Below the pieces are notes generated by a model, which did not search any database, was not told the DNA's origin, and saw only the letters and a list, made by a program, of their open reading frames with translations. Shown in pieces: positions 16,822-24,976 of a stretch of 64,000 bases of DNA. The position numbers and the translations under genes were made by a program. Source of the DNA: Janthinobacterium sp. FW305-129 (GTDB lineage Bacteria > Pseudomonadota > Gammaproteobacteria > Burkholderiales > Burkholderiaceae_D); NCBI RefSeq assembly GCF_020858115.1, contig NZ_JACYMM010000010.1:62001-126000 (forward strand). The letters are read 5' to 3'. How positions within the stretch are numbered: the first letter of the stretch is position 1; the number at the start of each line of letters is the position of its first letter.

Positions 16822-17588
16822 TCCACGTCAAACAGATTGAAAAAAGCTACGGCGCCAGGCGCGTGCTGGACAATGTCAGCGCGCAGTTTCCCAAGGGAAA
16901 AGTGACGTCCTTGATCGGCCCCAACGGCGCCGGCAAGACCACCTTGCTGATGCTGATTGCACGCCTGCAGGAAGCGAATGGCGGCGAGATTGCGATAGAC
17001 GGGCGCCGCATCGCCGATATCTGCATCGGCGACTATGCGCGGCAAGTGGCGACCCTGCGCCAGTCGCCCGATTTTCACTTGCGCCTGACGGTGGAGGAAC
17101 TGGTCGCCTTCGGCCGCTTCCCTTACAGCCGAGGTAACCTGACGCCGCAGGACCGGCTAGCCATCGATGACGCCATCGCCTTTCTGTCGCTGGAATCGCT
17201 GCGCACCGCCTACGTCGACGAGCTGAGCGGCGGCCAGCGCCAGATGGCCTTCCTGGCCATGACGATTGCCCAGCAGACGGATATTTTGCTGCTCGACGAG
17301 CCGCTCAACAACCTCGACATGAAACACGCCGTGCAGATCATGCGCGCGCTGCGCCGCCTGTGCGACGAGCAGGGCCGCACCGTGATCCTGGTGGTCCACG
17401 ACATCAATTTCGCCGCCAATTACTCGGACCACATCGTCGCCATGCAGGCCGGCGCCGTGCGCTTTTCCGGCCCCGCGCACGAGGTCGTCACCGAGGAACG
17501 TTTGCGCGCACTGTACGACATCGATTTCCACATCGTGCGCAACGAGCGCGGCTGTGTCTGCAATTACTTTACCCCCACAGGAGCTTGA
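16818..17588 (+). CDS. Siderophore ABC transporter ATP-binding protein (FecE/VctC-like)
   Basis: The 256-residue ATPase has Walker [10 protein letters not shown] (34-42), signature LSGGQ (136-140), Walker B LLLDEP (Asp160, Glu161) and switch-region VVHDINFAANYSD. It is a typical FepC/FecE-type subunit that powers ferric-siderophore import through the two preceding permeases. It overlaps the upstream permease by four bases, and the binding-protein gene starts one base after its stop. The C-terminus RNERGCVCNYF carries two cysteines, a feature often seen in this branch. Confidence 0.93.
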   Translation: MIHVKQIEKSYGARRVLDNVSAQFPKGKVTSLIGPNGAGKTTLLMLIARLQEANGGEIAIDGRRIADICIGDYARQVATLRQSPDFHLRLTVEELVAFGRFPYSRGNLTPQDRLAIDDAIAFLSLESLRTAYVDELSGGQRQMAFLAMTIAQQTDILLLDEPLNNLDMKHAVQIMRALRRLCDEQGRTVILVVHDINFAANYSDHIVAMQAGAVRFSGPAHEVVTEERLRALYDIDFHIVRNERGCVCNYFTPTGA

Positions 17589-17589
17589 G

Positions 17590-18564
17590 ATGATCTGCAA
17601 CAAACCCCGTCTGGCGCTGGCCATGCTGCTTGCCGCCATGGCCGTCTTGCAAGGCTGCCGCGAGAAAGCACCGCAGGCGCCTGCCGCTGCCGCCTCGCAG
17701 CCGGCGTTTGCTCCCATCACCATCGTCCATAAACTGGGTACGACGGTGATTGCGCAGCGTCCGCAGAGGGTGGCCGTGCTCGACATGAATGAAGTCGATT
17801 TCCTCGACCAGCTGGGCGTGCCCGTGGCCGGCATGGTGAAGGATTACGTGCCGCATTTCCTCACGCGCTACAGGGATGACGAGGCCATCCGCGACCTGGG
17901 CGCCATCGTGCAGCCCAATCTCGAGCATATCCACGCGCTCCAGCCGGACCTGGTGCTGATGACCTCGATCCAGGCCAACCATTACAAGGATTTGAGCCAG
18001 ATTGCGCCCACGGTGCATTTCGACGTGGATTACCAGAACAGCGAGAGCAAGCACATCGACGTAGTGAAGGAGCACTTGCTGACACTGGGGCGCATCTTCG
18101 GCAAGGAGGAGATTGCTCGCCAGAAGGCGCAGGAGCTGGACGACAAGGTGGCGGCCGCGCGCAAGGTGACGCAGGAGCGTCCCGAGAGGGCGCTCATCGT
18201 GCTGCACAACAACGGCGCCTTCAGCGCGTTCGGCGTGCAGTCGCGCTATGGTTTTGTTTTCGACGCGCTGGGCGTGAAACCGGCCAGCTCGGCCATCGAG
18301 GCGGGCTTGCATGGCCAGCCCATATCCAGCGAGTTCATCCAGCAAGCCAATCCCGACATCATTTATGTAGTGGACCGCACGGCCGTGATGGAACACCGTC
18401 CCGTCATGACGGCCGAGCAGATGGCCAATCCGCTGTTGCGCCAGACCAATGCCTGGAAGAGCGGCCGCGTCGTCTTCGTCGATGCGGATGCCTGGTACAT
18501 CACGGCGGCCAGCGTGACGTCGCTGAAACGGGTGATCGACGATGTGCTCAAGGGCTATCAATAA
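17590..18564 (+). CDS. Siderophore-binding lipoprotein (FatB/CeuE/YclQ-like)
   Basis: The 324-residue protein has a lipoprotein signal with lipobox L20-Q21-G22-C23, so it should be anchored at Cys23, facing the periplasm. The rest is a class III (FepB-type) binding protein: HKLGTTVIAQRPQRVAVLD, then LEHIHALQPDLVLM and HNNGAFSAFGVQSRYGFVFDALG. It delivers the ferric siderophore to the permease-ATPase complex. The ATG at 17590 has AGGAG at 17578-17582, which overrides in-frame codons upstream. Family resemblance suggests catecholate or related ligands, but this is inference. Confidence 0.88.
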   Translation: MICNKPRLALAMLLAAMAVLQGCREKAPQAPAAAASQPAFAPITIVHKLGTTVIAQRPQRVAVLDMNEVDFLDQLGVPVAGMVKDYVPHFLTRYRDDEAIRDLGAIVQPNLEHIHALQPDLVLMTSIQANHYKDLSQIAPTVHFDVDYQNSESKHIDVVKEHLLTLGRIFGKEEIARQKAQELDDKVAAARKVTQERPERALIVLHNNGAFSAFGVQSRYGFVFDALGVKPASSAIEAGLHGQPISSEFIQQANPDIIYVVDRTAVMEHRPVMTAEQMANPLLRQTNAWKSGRVVFVDADAWYITAASVTSLKRVIDDVLKGYQ

Positions 18565-18594
18565 TCAGCATATTTCGTAATGAGTCGCATTTGC

Positions 18595-18634
18595 ATTGAG
18601 GGTTTTGCCTTTTCGTTCGGGAGATAGGGTGAGA
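18595..18634 (+). promoter_or_regulatory. Shared 40-bp element, copy B (probable FecI promoter)
   Basis: This is the second copy of the element at 11291-11330, differing at four positions only. It lies 35 bases before the TonB receptor start. Its position between the binding-protein gene and the receptor shows that the receptor can be transcribed independently of the ABC operon. Confidence 0.72.
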
Positions 18635-18668
18635 ACAAGCAATCACCCCCTCTGAAAGGATTTACTTT

Positions 18669-21116
18669 ATGACCCAACGCATGGCAACGCGCCATCTTCC
18701 CGCCTTGAACCTGAGCCGTATCGCCACCGCCGTGCAACTGGCGCTCATCACGGGCTTGACCGTGGGGGCGCTGGGCGTGGCAGCACCCACCGCGTACGCG
18801 CAAGCGGCGCAGGCCCGCCAGGCGTTCAGCGTGCCGGCGGGAACTCTGGGGCTGGCGCTCAACACCTTTGCTGCCGAGGCGGGGATCGAACTGACGGTCG
18901 AAGCTAGTCTGCTGCAAGGCAAGAACAGTGCCGGCCTGTCCGGCAGTTACAGCGTGCCCGAAGGCTTTTACGAATTGCTGCGCGGACACGGTTTACAAGC
19001 CGTGCGCGAGGGCAACGGCAGCTACACGCTGCGCCGCGAACCGGCACACAGCACCGCGGCAGAAGCGGCCGCAACCATGCCTGCCGTGACGGTGTGGGGC
19101 AAGGGCAGCGCGGTGACGGAGGCGTACGCAGGCGGGCAAGTGGCGTCCGGCGGCCGCGTGGGATTTCTAGGTGACAAGGATTTCATGGAAACCCCGTTCA
19201 ACACCATCAGCTATACGGATACATTCATCGAAGACCGGCAGGCGCGCGACATCACCGACGTGATTTCCGCCACCGATCCTACCGTCTTCAGCAGCGGCAT
19301 GACGGGCATCATCGGCGAGAATTATTCGATACGGGGCTTCAGTTCGAATATCGGCGATGTTGCGTTTGGCGGACTGTACGGTATCTCGCCCTATTACCGC
19401 ACGTCGCCCGAAATGTTCGAACGCATCGAGGTGCTGAAAGGGCCATCGGCCTTGCTCAATGGCATGCCACCGGGCGGCTCGGTGGGCGGCAGCATCAATC
19501 TCGTGTCCAAGCGCGCGGGCGATGCGCCGCTGGCGCGCGTGACGGCGTCGTATATGTCGGATTCCCAGTTCGGCGGACATGTTGATCTGGGTCAGCGTTT
19601 TGGCGAGAATAAACAATTCGGCATCAGAGTCAACGGCGTCTACCGCGATGGCGACGGCGCCATCGAGCATCAGAAAAAGAAAACCCAACTGGTTTCCGTG
19701 GGCCTGGACTGGCGCGGCAACGGTGCGCGCCTGTCCGCCGACCTGTACCACAGCGAGGACCGCGCCGACGGCTTGAACCGGGGCGTCAACCTGGCTGCCG
19801 GCTTGCCCGTGCCGCGTCCGCCGAAGCCGGAAACCTTGTTGAATCCCAGCTGGGCGTTTTACGATACCAAGGACAAGGGCGCCATGCTGCGTGGCGAGCT
19901 GGACGTGAACGCGCAGGTGATGGCGTATGCCGCCGTGGGCGCCAGCCGGGCCGACTATCAGTCGACGGGCGCATATCTGATCCAGGTGTTTAACACGGCT
20001 GGCGACTACCGCACCAATCTTGCCGACCTGGGATTTGACGTGGAGAAACAGTCGGCGGAAGCAGGCTTGCGGGGCAAGCTGCGCACGGGCGATATCGGCC
20101 ATCAATGGGCCGTCAACGCCACGTATTACCACCACACGGACAAGCAGTACGGTCGCAGGAATACCCTGGCGAAAGACTGGATCACGAATATCTACCACCC
20201 CGTCTGGGGACCTGCGACGCGCTTCGATGCGCCGCAAATTTCCAAGGCAGAACTGCGCCTGGCCAGCGTCGGCCTGGTCGATACGCTTTCCTTTGCGCAA
20301 GACACCGTGCAGCTGACGGTGGGCTTGCGCCGCCAGGAAGTGCTCAGCGATAACTTCAACATCCAGACGGGCGCGCGTACCTCGCGCTATGACGAAGGCG
20401 CCACCACGCCGGCCGTCGCCCTGCTGGTCAAGGCGAGCAAGACGGTTTCCCTGTACGGCAACTACATCGAAGGCTTGAGCCAGGGCGCCACGGCGCCGTT
20501 GACGGCGGCCAACTCGGGCGAAGTCTTTGCGCCGTACAAGTCCAAGCAGGCGGAATTGGGCGTCAAGGTCGACCTGGGCGAGTTCGCGCATACGCTCAGC
20601 GTGTATGAAATCAAACGCCCCAGCAGCTATGTCGATCCCGTCAGCAATGTCTTTTCCTTCGGCGGCGAGCAGCGCAATCGCGGAGTCGACTGGGGTTTCT
20701 TCGGCTCGCCCCTGCGCGACGTGCGCCTGATGGGCGGTATCGCCTATGTCGATCCGGTCTTGAGCAAGACCGTGGGCGGCGCCAACCAGGGCAAGCAGGC
20801 AACGGGCGTGCCCAGGCTGCAGGCGAAGCTGGGCGTCGAGTGGGATGCGCCCGCCATTCCCGGCGTGACCCTGACGGCGAATGCGACGGCGGCATCGAAG
20901 CAATACATCAATGCCGACAACTCGATGTCCGTACCGGGCCGCAGCGTATTTGACCTGGGCGCCCGCTATGCCACCCGTGCCGCCGGCCGGCCGTTGACCG
21001 TGCGCGCCAGCGTGAGCAACGTGGGCAACAAGGCGTATTGGGCGCTGCCGCAATGGACCAGCCTGGGCCTGGGCGCGCCGCGCACGGTCATGCTGTCGGC
21101 AACGGTGGATTTCTGA
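18669..21116 (+). CDS. TonB-dependent siderophore receptor with STN signalling domain
   Basis: The 815-residue receptor has a signal peptide (cleavage near AYAQ-A, residue 45), an STN signalling domain (about 52-122: FSVPAGTLGLALNTFAAEAG and LLRGHGLQAVREGNGSYTLR), a TonB-box-like AVTVWG (139-144), a plug domain (about 170-290, with IRGFSSN and IEVLKGPSALLNGMPPGG) and a beta-barrel ending in Phe. It imports a ferric siderophore across the outer membrane. The STN domain should relay occupancy to FecR, releasing FecI, as in the FecA system. It has its own candidate promoter and is followed by a long hairpin. Its ligand is unknown; no siderophore synthesis genes are present. Confidence 0.93.
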   Translation: MTQRMATRHLPALNLSRIATAVQLALITGLTVGALGVAAPTAYAQAAQARQAFSVPAGTLGLALNTFAAEAGIELTVEASLLQGKNSAGLSGSYSVPEGFYELLRGHGLQAVREGNGSYTLRREPAHSTAAEAAATMPAVTVWGKGSAVTEAYAGGQVASGGRVGFLGDKDFMETPFNTISYTDTFIEDRQARDITDVISATDPTVFSSGMTGIIGENYSIRGFSSNIGDVAFGGLYGISPYYRTSPEMFERIEVLKGPSALLNGMPPGGSVGGSINLVSKRAGDAPLARVTASYMSDSQFGGHVDLGQRFGENKQFGIRVNGVYRDGDGAIEHQKKKTQLVSVGLDWRGNGARLSADLYHSEDRADGLNRGVNLAAGLPVPRPPKPETLLNPSWAFYDTKDKGAMLRGELDVNAQVMAYAAVGASRADYQSTGAYLIQVFNTAGDYRTNLADLGFDVEKQSAEAGLRGKLRTGDIGHQWAVNATYYHHTDKQYGRRNTLAKDWITNIYHPVWGPATRFDAPQISKAELRLASVGLVDTLSFAQDTVQLTVGLRRQEVLSDNFNIQTGARTSRYDEGATTPAVALLVKASKTVSLYGNYIEGLSQGATAPLTAANSGEVFAPYKSKQAELGVKVDLGEFAHTLSVYEIKRPSSYVDPVSNVFSFGGEQRNRGVDWGFFGSPLRDVRLMGGIAYVDPVLSKTVGGANQGKQATGVPRLQAKLGVEWDAPAIPGVTLTANATAASKQYINADNSMSVPGRSVFDLGARYATRAAGRPLTVRASVSNVGNKAYWALPQWTSLGLGAPRTVMLSATVDF

Positions 21117-21140
21117 AGGCCGTTCGCCACACCAGCTGAG

Positions 21141-21172
21141 CGGGCATGCCCTGCCTGTGCAGGGCATGCCCG
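21141..21172 (+). terminator. Long hairpin after the TonB receptor gene
   Basis: A perfect 14-bp stem CGGGCATGCCCTGC and its complement enclose loop CTGT. There is only a weak U-tract (TTAT) after it. It probably ends the receptor transcript. Confidence 0.6.
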
Positions 21173-21412
21173 TTATGGGAGGTCGGCGCACGTTCACGTC
21201 GGGTTCCAGCCTGAAAAATACCACTATCACAGCTGATAAATATCAACGCCTGAAAGCGCGCAGCACCAGGATCGGTGTTAATATTTTCCGAATGTTTATG
21301 AAAAAATCATATCTGTAAAGTGTGCATGCGAAGCAATACGCCATTTTGCAGGAACCGATATCGTTGGGATTTGGCTGCTCGCAGCCAGGCACAAGACTTC
21401 AAAGGGCTAGCC
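21173..21412. other. AT-richer gap without a supported gene
   Basis: Together with the hairpin just before it, this makes 296 bases between the receptor stop and the methyltransferase start. The base composition drops clearly here (for example AAAATACCACTATCACAGC). Only short shadow frames occur. It should hold the promoter of the methyltransferase gene, but no convincing -35/-10 pair was found. Confidence 0.5.
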
Positions 21413-22093
21413 ATGGTGATGACTTCCTTAGCGCAAACGCAATGCCAGATATTTTTGGAGGGGGAGGGCGATCGCTGGTTTGACCGCAATCGATCCACCT
21501 TGAACCAGCAGAAGTCATTCTACGAGAATGAAACGATCAAGCGCGTCCTGGCCAGTCATCGTGACCGTATCGGGCATATCCTGGAAATCGGCTGTGGCAA
21601 CGGCGTCAAACTGGCGGATCTCTGCCAGTTTTTTGCGGCGCAGGGGCATGGCATCGATCCCTCCGTCGAGGCAGTGCGCGAAGGCATGGATAAATTTCCT
21701 AATATTAACGTTCAACTGGACGTCTCGATCGCGTCGCACATTCCGCACGGCGATGCCAGCATGGACCTCGTATATTTCGGCTTTTGCCTGTATCTGGTCG
21801 ATCGCACGGAAATTCTCAAGGCTGTTGCCGAGGCTGACCGGGTATTGAAGAGTGGCGGGTTTCTTGCCATCCTGGACTTTGATCCAGGCTATCGCCATAA
21901 GCGGGCCTATCATCACAAGCCTGGCATTTTTTCCTACAAAACCTCGTATGCGGATTTCTTTACTGCCAGCGGTCATTATTATCTGGTCGCCAAAGACAGC
22001 TTTTCCCATAGCGAGCATTCTTTTTCGCTGGATAGTGATGAGCGGGTGTCGATCAGCATCCTTTACAAGGAACCAGATGCTTATCCTGGCTAG
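21413..22093 (+). CDS. Class I SAM-dependent methyltransferase
   Basis: The 226-residue protein has the Rossmann motif I ILEIGCGNGVKL, an acidic motif II region (GHGIDPSVEAV), motif IV MDLVYFGFCLYL and a post-motif GGFLAILDFDP. It should methylate an unknown substrate using S-adenosylmethionine. The N-terminal GEGDRWFDRNR segment is reminiscent of methyltransferases in surface-sugar clusters, but this is only an impression. The ATG at 21413 follows AAAGGG by six bases. Base composition is visibly lower in GC than neighbouring genes, which suggests horizontal acquisition. It stands alone between the iron locus and an oppositely oriented operon. Confidence 0.75.
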   Translation: MVMTSLAQTQCQIFLEGEGDRWFDRNRSTLNQQKSFYENETIKRVLASHRDRIGHILEIGCGNGVKLADLCQFFAAQGHGIDPSVEAVREGMDKFPNINVQLDVSIASHIPHGDASMDLVYFGFCLYLVDRTEILKAVAEADRVLKSGGFLAILDFDPGYRHKRAYHHKPGIFSYKTSYADFFTASGHYYLVAKDSFSHSEHSFSLDSDERVSISILYKEPDAYPG

Positions 22094-22286
22094 TCGCCTG
22101 GGCGCGCCCTTGTTCAGTACGCTTCACCACTTCGCTGTGTAATGCATTGGCGTTGTCGGCGGTGACCAGTTGGCAGAGCTTATCGATGTTTCTGGCGCCA
22201 ACGATAAGGCGTAGCAGAGCAAGAGATTGGATCTCAGTTTGTCGGCGGGTATCGCGTCATGTGCTAGCACGAATAGTGTATTTTTG
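22094..22286 (-). other. Possible degenerate coding remnant
   Basis: On the minus strand a frame without a start codon reads coding-like sequence (for example LIVGARNIDKLCQLVTADNA, then EVVKRTEQGRAQ) between two stops. It overlaps the end of the methyltransferase gene. It has no ATG, GTG or TTG before its middle and no ribosome site, so it cannot be an intact gene. It may be the leftover of a deleted gene or chance. Confidence 0.25.
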
Positions 22287-23123
22287 TCAGTCCTGACTGC
22301 GTGCCAGGCTGTCCGAGCGTTGCCATGTCCACATCAGGCCGATGCCGGCCGAGGTGCCGCTGTTCTGGCGCAGCAGGGGGCTGGCGCGGTTGGCGGCGCC
22401 TGTGTAATTGTCGTAGCGCAAAAAGGCAAAGGCGCGCCAGTCCCGGCGCAGCCGGTAAGAGCCATTCAGGCCCAGTCGCGTGAGCATCAGCCCGCTTTTC
22501 GCCGCATACGCCGGGCGTTCCGGGGTGGCGAAGGCGGGGCCGATGCCATACAAGTAATCGTTGATGGCGGCATTGCCCAGTACGGCGCCCAGGCTGGCGT
22601 CGAGGTGCCATGCCTGCTGCTTGCCTTGCAGCGCATACACGAGGCGCGGCTCGAACGTGGCGCCCTGGCGGCGCAGGCCGCCGCGCGCTTCGATGACGGC
22701 GCGCAGGGGCAGCTCCAGGCCCAGGCGGCTGTGCTGCGTCGGTTCGGCCAGCTTGATTTTCAGGCGCGGGCCAAATTCCACCAGGGTGCCCAGGTCCGGC
22801 ATGCCGCGCCGGGCGGGTACGTCGCTGGACCTGGCCGGCAGCGACAGGGCAAAACCGATATCGAAATCGAGGCGATCCGTGTCGAGCAGGCGCGCGCCCA
22901 CGCCGGAGCGGTCGGCGCGCAAGACTTTCCCGCGATAAATCAGATAGGGCAGGGCCAGGCTACGCGTCGAGCGCTCGCTGGCGCCCGGATAGGCGGGCGT
23001 GACGGCCGCGCCGCCGAAGACGCCTGCTTCCCATAAGGGTAGCGCTGGCTCTGCGGCGCACGCGGACGCCACGGCGAAGAGGGGAGATAGGGCCAGCAGC
23101 GTGCGTGTCACCCGCATCGGCAT
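22287..23123 (-). CDS. MipA/OmpV-family outer-membrane protein
   Basis: The 278-residue protein begins with a signal peptide ending ACAAEP and continues with the MipA/OmpV pattern: WEAGVFGGAAVTPAYPGASE, PYLIYRGKVLRADRSGVGA and YLYGIGPAFATPERPAY. Family members form small outer-membrane beta-barrels; MipA links murein synthase and hydrolase in E. coli and OmpV is a porin. The exact role here is open. It is the second gene of a two-gene minus-strand operon, nine bases after the TPR lipoprotein gene. An alternative ATG two codons in would give MRVTRT. Confidence 0.83.
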   Translation of the reverse strand: MPMRVTRTLLALSPLFAVASACAAEPALPLWEAGVFGGAAVTPAYPGASERSTRSLALPYLIYRGKVLRADRSGVGARLLDTDRLDFDIGFALSLPARSSDVPARRGMPDLGTLVEFGPRLKIKLAEPTQHSRLGLELPLRAVIEARGGLRRQGATFEPRLVYALQGKQQAWHLDASLGAVLGNAAINDYLYGIGPAFATPERPAYAAKSGLMLTRLGLNGSYRLRRDWRAFAFLRYDNYTGAANRASPLLRQNSGTSAGIGLMWTWQRSDSLARSQD

Positions 23124-23132
23124 CCCCTTGTG

Positions 23133-23627
23133 CTAGGGCGGCGTGCCGCAATGCTTGCCGACCGGCAGCGATTCCCGGTCGGCAAAGGCGCCCAGCGCCC
23201 CCGATTGAGGCCCGCCCAGTTCATTGCGCACTGCCAGGGCTTCCGTCGCCTTGCCCTGGCGTTCATATTGGTCGATCAGCGCCTTGTAGCTGAGGGCGCT
23301 CGAGTATTCGCTCTTCTTTGCCAGCGCGATGGCCTGGCGGAAATGAAATGCGGCCGCATCGTAGCGGCAAGCCCCGCTGGCGGCGCGTCCCGCCTGGTGA
23401 TGCAGCCGCGCCTGCCAAGCGAAGTCGCCCCGGCCCAGTTCGACATTGTCGACGGCCGCCTCGTAGCTGCGCATGGCCTGCGCCCAGTCGCCCTGGCTGG
23501 CCGCCTCGCGCGCGAATTGCTCCTGCTGCGCCGCCATGCGCAGTTCGCTTTGCGTGGAGCAGGCATTGAGCGCCATCAAGATCAGCGGCAGGATGAGGCA
23601 AGAGCGGAAGGACAGGAGTGTGGACAT
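23133..23627 (-). CDS. Small TPR-like lipoprotein
   Basis: The 164-residue product has a lipoprotein signal with lipobox L20-N21-A22-C23 (LMALNACS). Two or three TPR-like helical hairpins follow: EAASQGDWAQAMRSYEAAV, then YDAAAFHFRQAIALA and ALIDQYERQGKATEALA. It is probably a periplasmic scaffold anchored at Cys23. The internal ATG at 23627 is chosen because it gives a clean signal peptide; an upstream in-frame start would add six residues. It lies directly upstream of the MipA-type gene on the same strand, so the two may act together in the outer membrane. No further function can be assigned. Confidence 0.7.
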   Translation of the reverse strand: MSTLLSFRSCLILPLILMALNACSTQSELRMAAQQEQFAREAASQGDWAQAMRSYEAAVDNVELGRGDFAWQARLHHQAGRAASGACRYDAAAFHFRQAIALAKKSEYSSALSYKALIDQYERQGKATEALAVRNELGGPQSGALGAFADRESLPVGKHCGTPP

Positions 23628-23760
23628 GGCGCCACTGTAGCGCAAACAAGGGCGCGCACGTTTGCGCGATACGCATGAATTGGGGATTTACCCGCGCATG
23701 GATGACATATAATTTGCACACGACGTTGTTATTTTTGACAGTACACTTCACGGGAGCACC

Positions 23761-24855
23761 ATGTTTTCACGCAAATTCCATTCTTGTGCACAGCTGATGC
23801 TGGCTACCTTGCTGATGGGCTTTATCGCCGCTGCCCCCGCACGCGCGCAGCAAGCCGCCGTCAAATTGCCGAATGTGGTGATCCTGGCCACGGGCGGCAC
23901 CATTGCCGGCAGCGGCGCCGACAGCACCACCACCGTTGGTTACACCTCGGCCACCGTGGGTGTCGAGCGCCTGATCGCGGCCGTGCCGGAACTCAAGAAA
24001 GTGGCGAATGTCAAAGGCGAGCAAGTGTTCCAGATCGCCAGCGAAAGCATGGGCAATAGCCACTGGCTGGCCCTGGCCAAACGCATCAACGTGCTGCTGG
24101 CCTCGAACGACGTCGATGGCGTGGTCGTCACGCACGGCACCGATACCATCGAGGAAACGGCGTATTTCCTGAACCTCACCGTGAAAAGCCACAAACCCGT
24201 GGTGGTGGTGGGCGCCATGCGTCCGTCGACCGCCATCTCGGCGGACGGCCCCATCAACCTGTACAACGCCGTGATGCTGGCCGGCAGCAAGGAAGCCGTG
24301 GGTAAGGGCGTGCTGGTGGCCTTGAACGACCAGATCAACGCCGCGCGCGAAGTGACCAAGACGAATACGTCTACCACCGACACCTTCAAGTCGCCGGAAC
24401 TGGGCATGCTCGGCTACATTCAGGGCAGCAAGGCCTTCTTTTACCGCCAGTCGACGCGCAAGCACACCTTGGAAGCGGAATTTGACATCAGCAAGCTCGA
24501 TGCCCTGCCGCAAGTGGACATCGTGTATGGCTACGCCAACATGAACCGTGTCGGCATGGACGCCTTCATTGCCGCCGGCGCCAAGGGCATCATCCACGCG
24601 GGCGTGGGCGATGGCAGCGTAGCCGCGCAAATGAAGCCGGCTCTGGTGGAAGCGCGCCAGAAGGGCGTGCTGATCGTGCGTTCGAGCCGCGTTGGCCAGG
24701 GCATCGTGGCGCGCAATGGCGAAGCGAACGACGATGAACTCGACAGTGTCGTGTCCGACACCCTGAACCCGCAAAAAGCCCGCATCCTGCTGATGCTGGC
24801 CTTGACCAAAACCAACAGTACGCAAGAAATCCAGCGTATTTTCTACACGTATTGA
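23761..24855 (+). CDS. ansB: Type II (periplasmic) L-asparaginase
   Basis: The enzyme hydrolyses L-asparagine to aspartate and ammonia. The 364-residue precursor has a signal peptide (cleavage near APARAQ, residue 30) and then both family signatures: ILATGGTIAGSG with nucleophile Thr47, and VVVTHGTDTIEETA with Thr127-Asp128, corresponding to Thr12 and Thr89-Asp90 of E. coli AnsB. The secretion signal distinguishes it from cytosolic type I enzymes and fits a scavenging role. It is transcribed divergently from the TPR lipoprotein gene. Glutaminase side activity is possible. Confidence 0.93.
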   Translation: MFSRKFHSCAQLMLATLLMGFIAAAPARAQQAAVKLPNVVILATGGTIAGSGADSTTTVGYTSATVGVERLIAAVPELKKVANVKGEQVFQIASESMGNSHWLALAKRINVLLASNDVDGVVVTHGTDTIEETAYFLNLTVKSHKPVVVVGAMRPSTAISADGPINLYNAVMLAGSKEAVGKGVLVALNDQINAAREVTKTNTSTTDTFKSPELGMLGYIQGSKAFFYRQSTRKHTLEAEFDISKLDALPQVDIVYGYANMNRVGMDAFIAAGAKGIIHAGVGDGSVAAQMKPALVEARQKGVLIVRSSRVGQGIVARNGEANDDELDSVVSDTLNPQKARILLMLALTKTNSTQEIQRIFYTY

Positions 24856-24976
24856 TCCTTGTCGCGCCAGGCCAGCCTCATCGGCTGAGCCTGGCCGATT
24901 TACGCTTGCCCGCTTTGCTGCCATACTTCGTTTCTGAATAACTTTCTGGCAGAAGCGGCAACACTGTCCCTGGTTC

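Noticed and set aside
23708-23740. TATAAT at 23708 and TTGACA at 23735 as an asparaginase promoter
   Set aside because: The order is wrong (the -10-like box comes first) and TTGACA is too close to the ATG; no matching partners at right spacing.
24869-24896. Imperfect hairpin after the asparaginase gene as a terminator
   Set aside because: The stem is interrupted and no T-run follows, so support is too weak.
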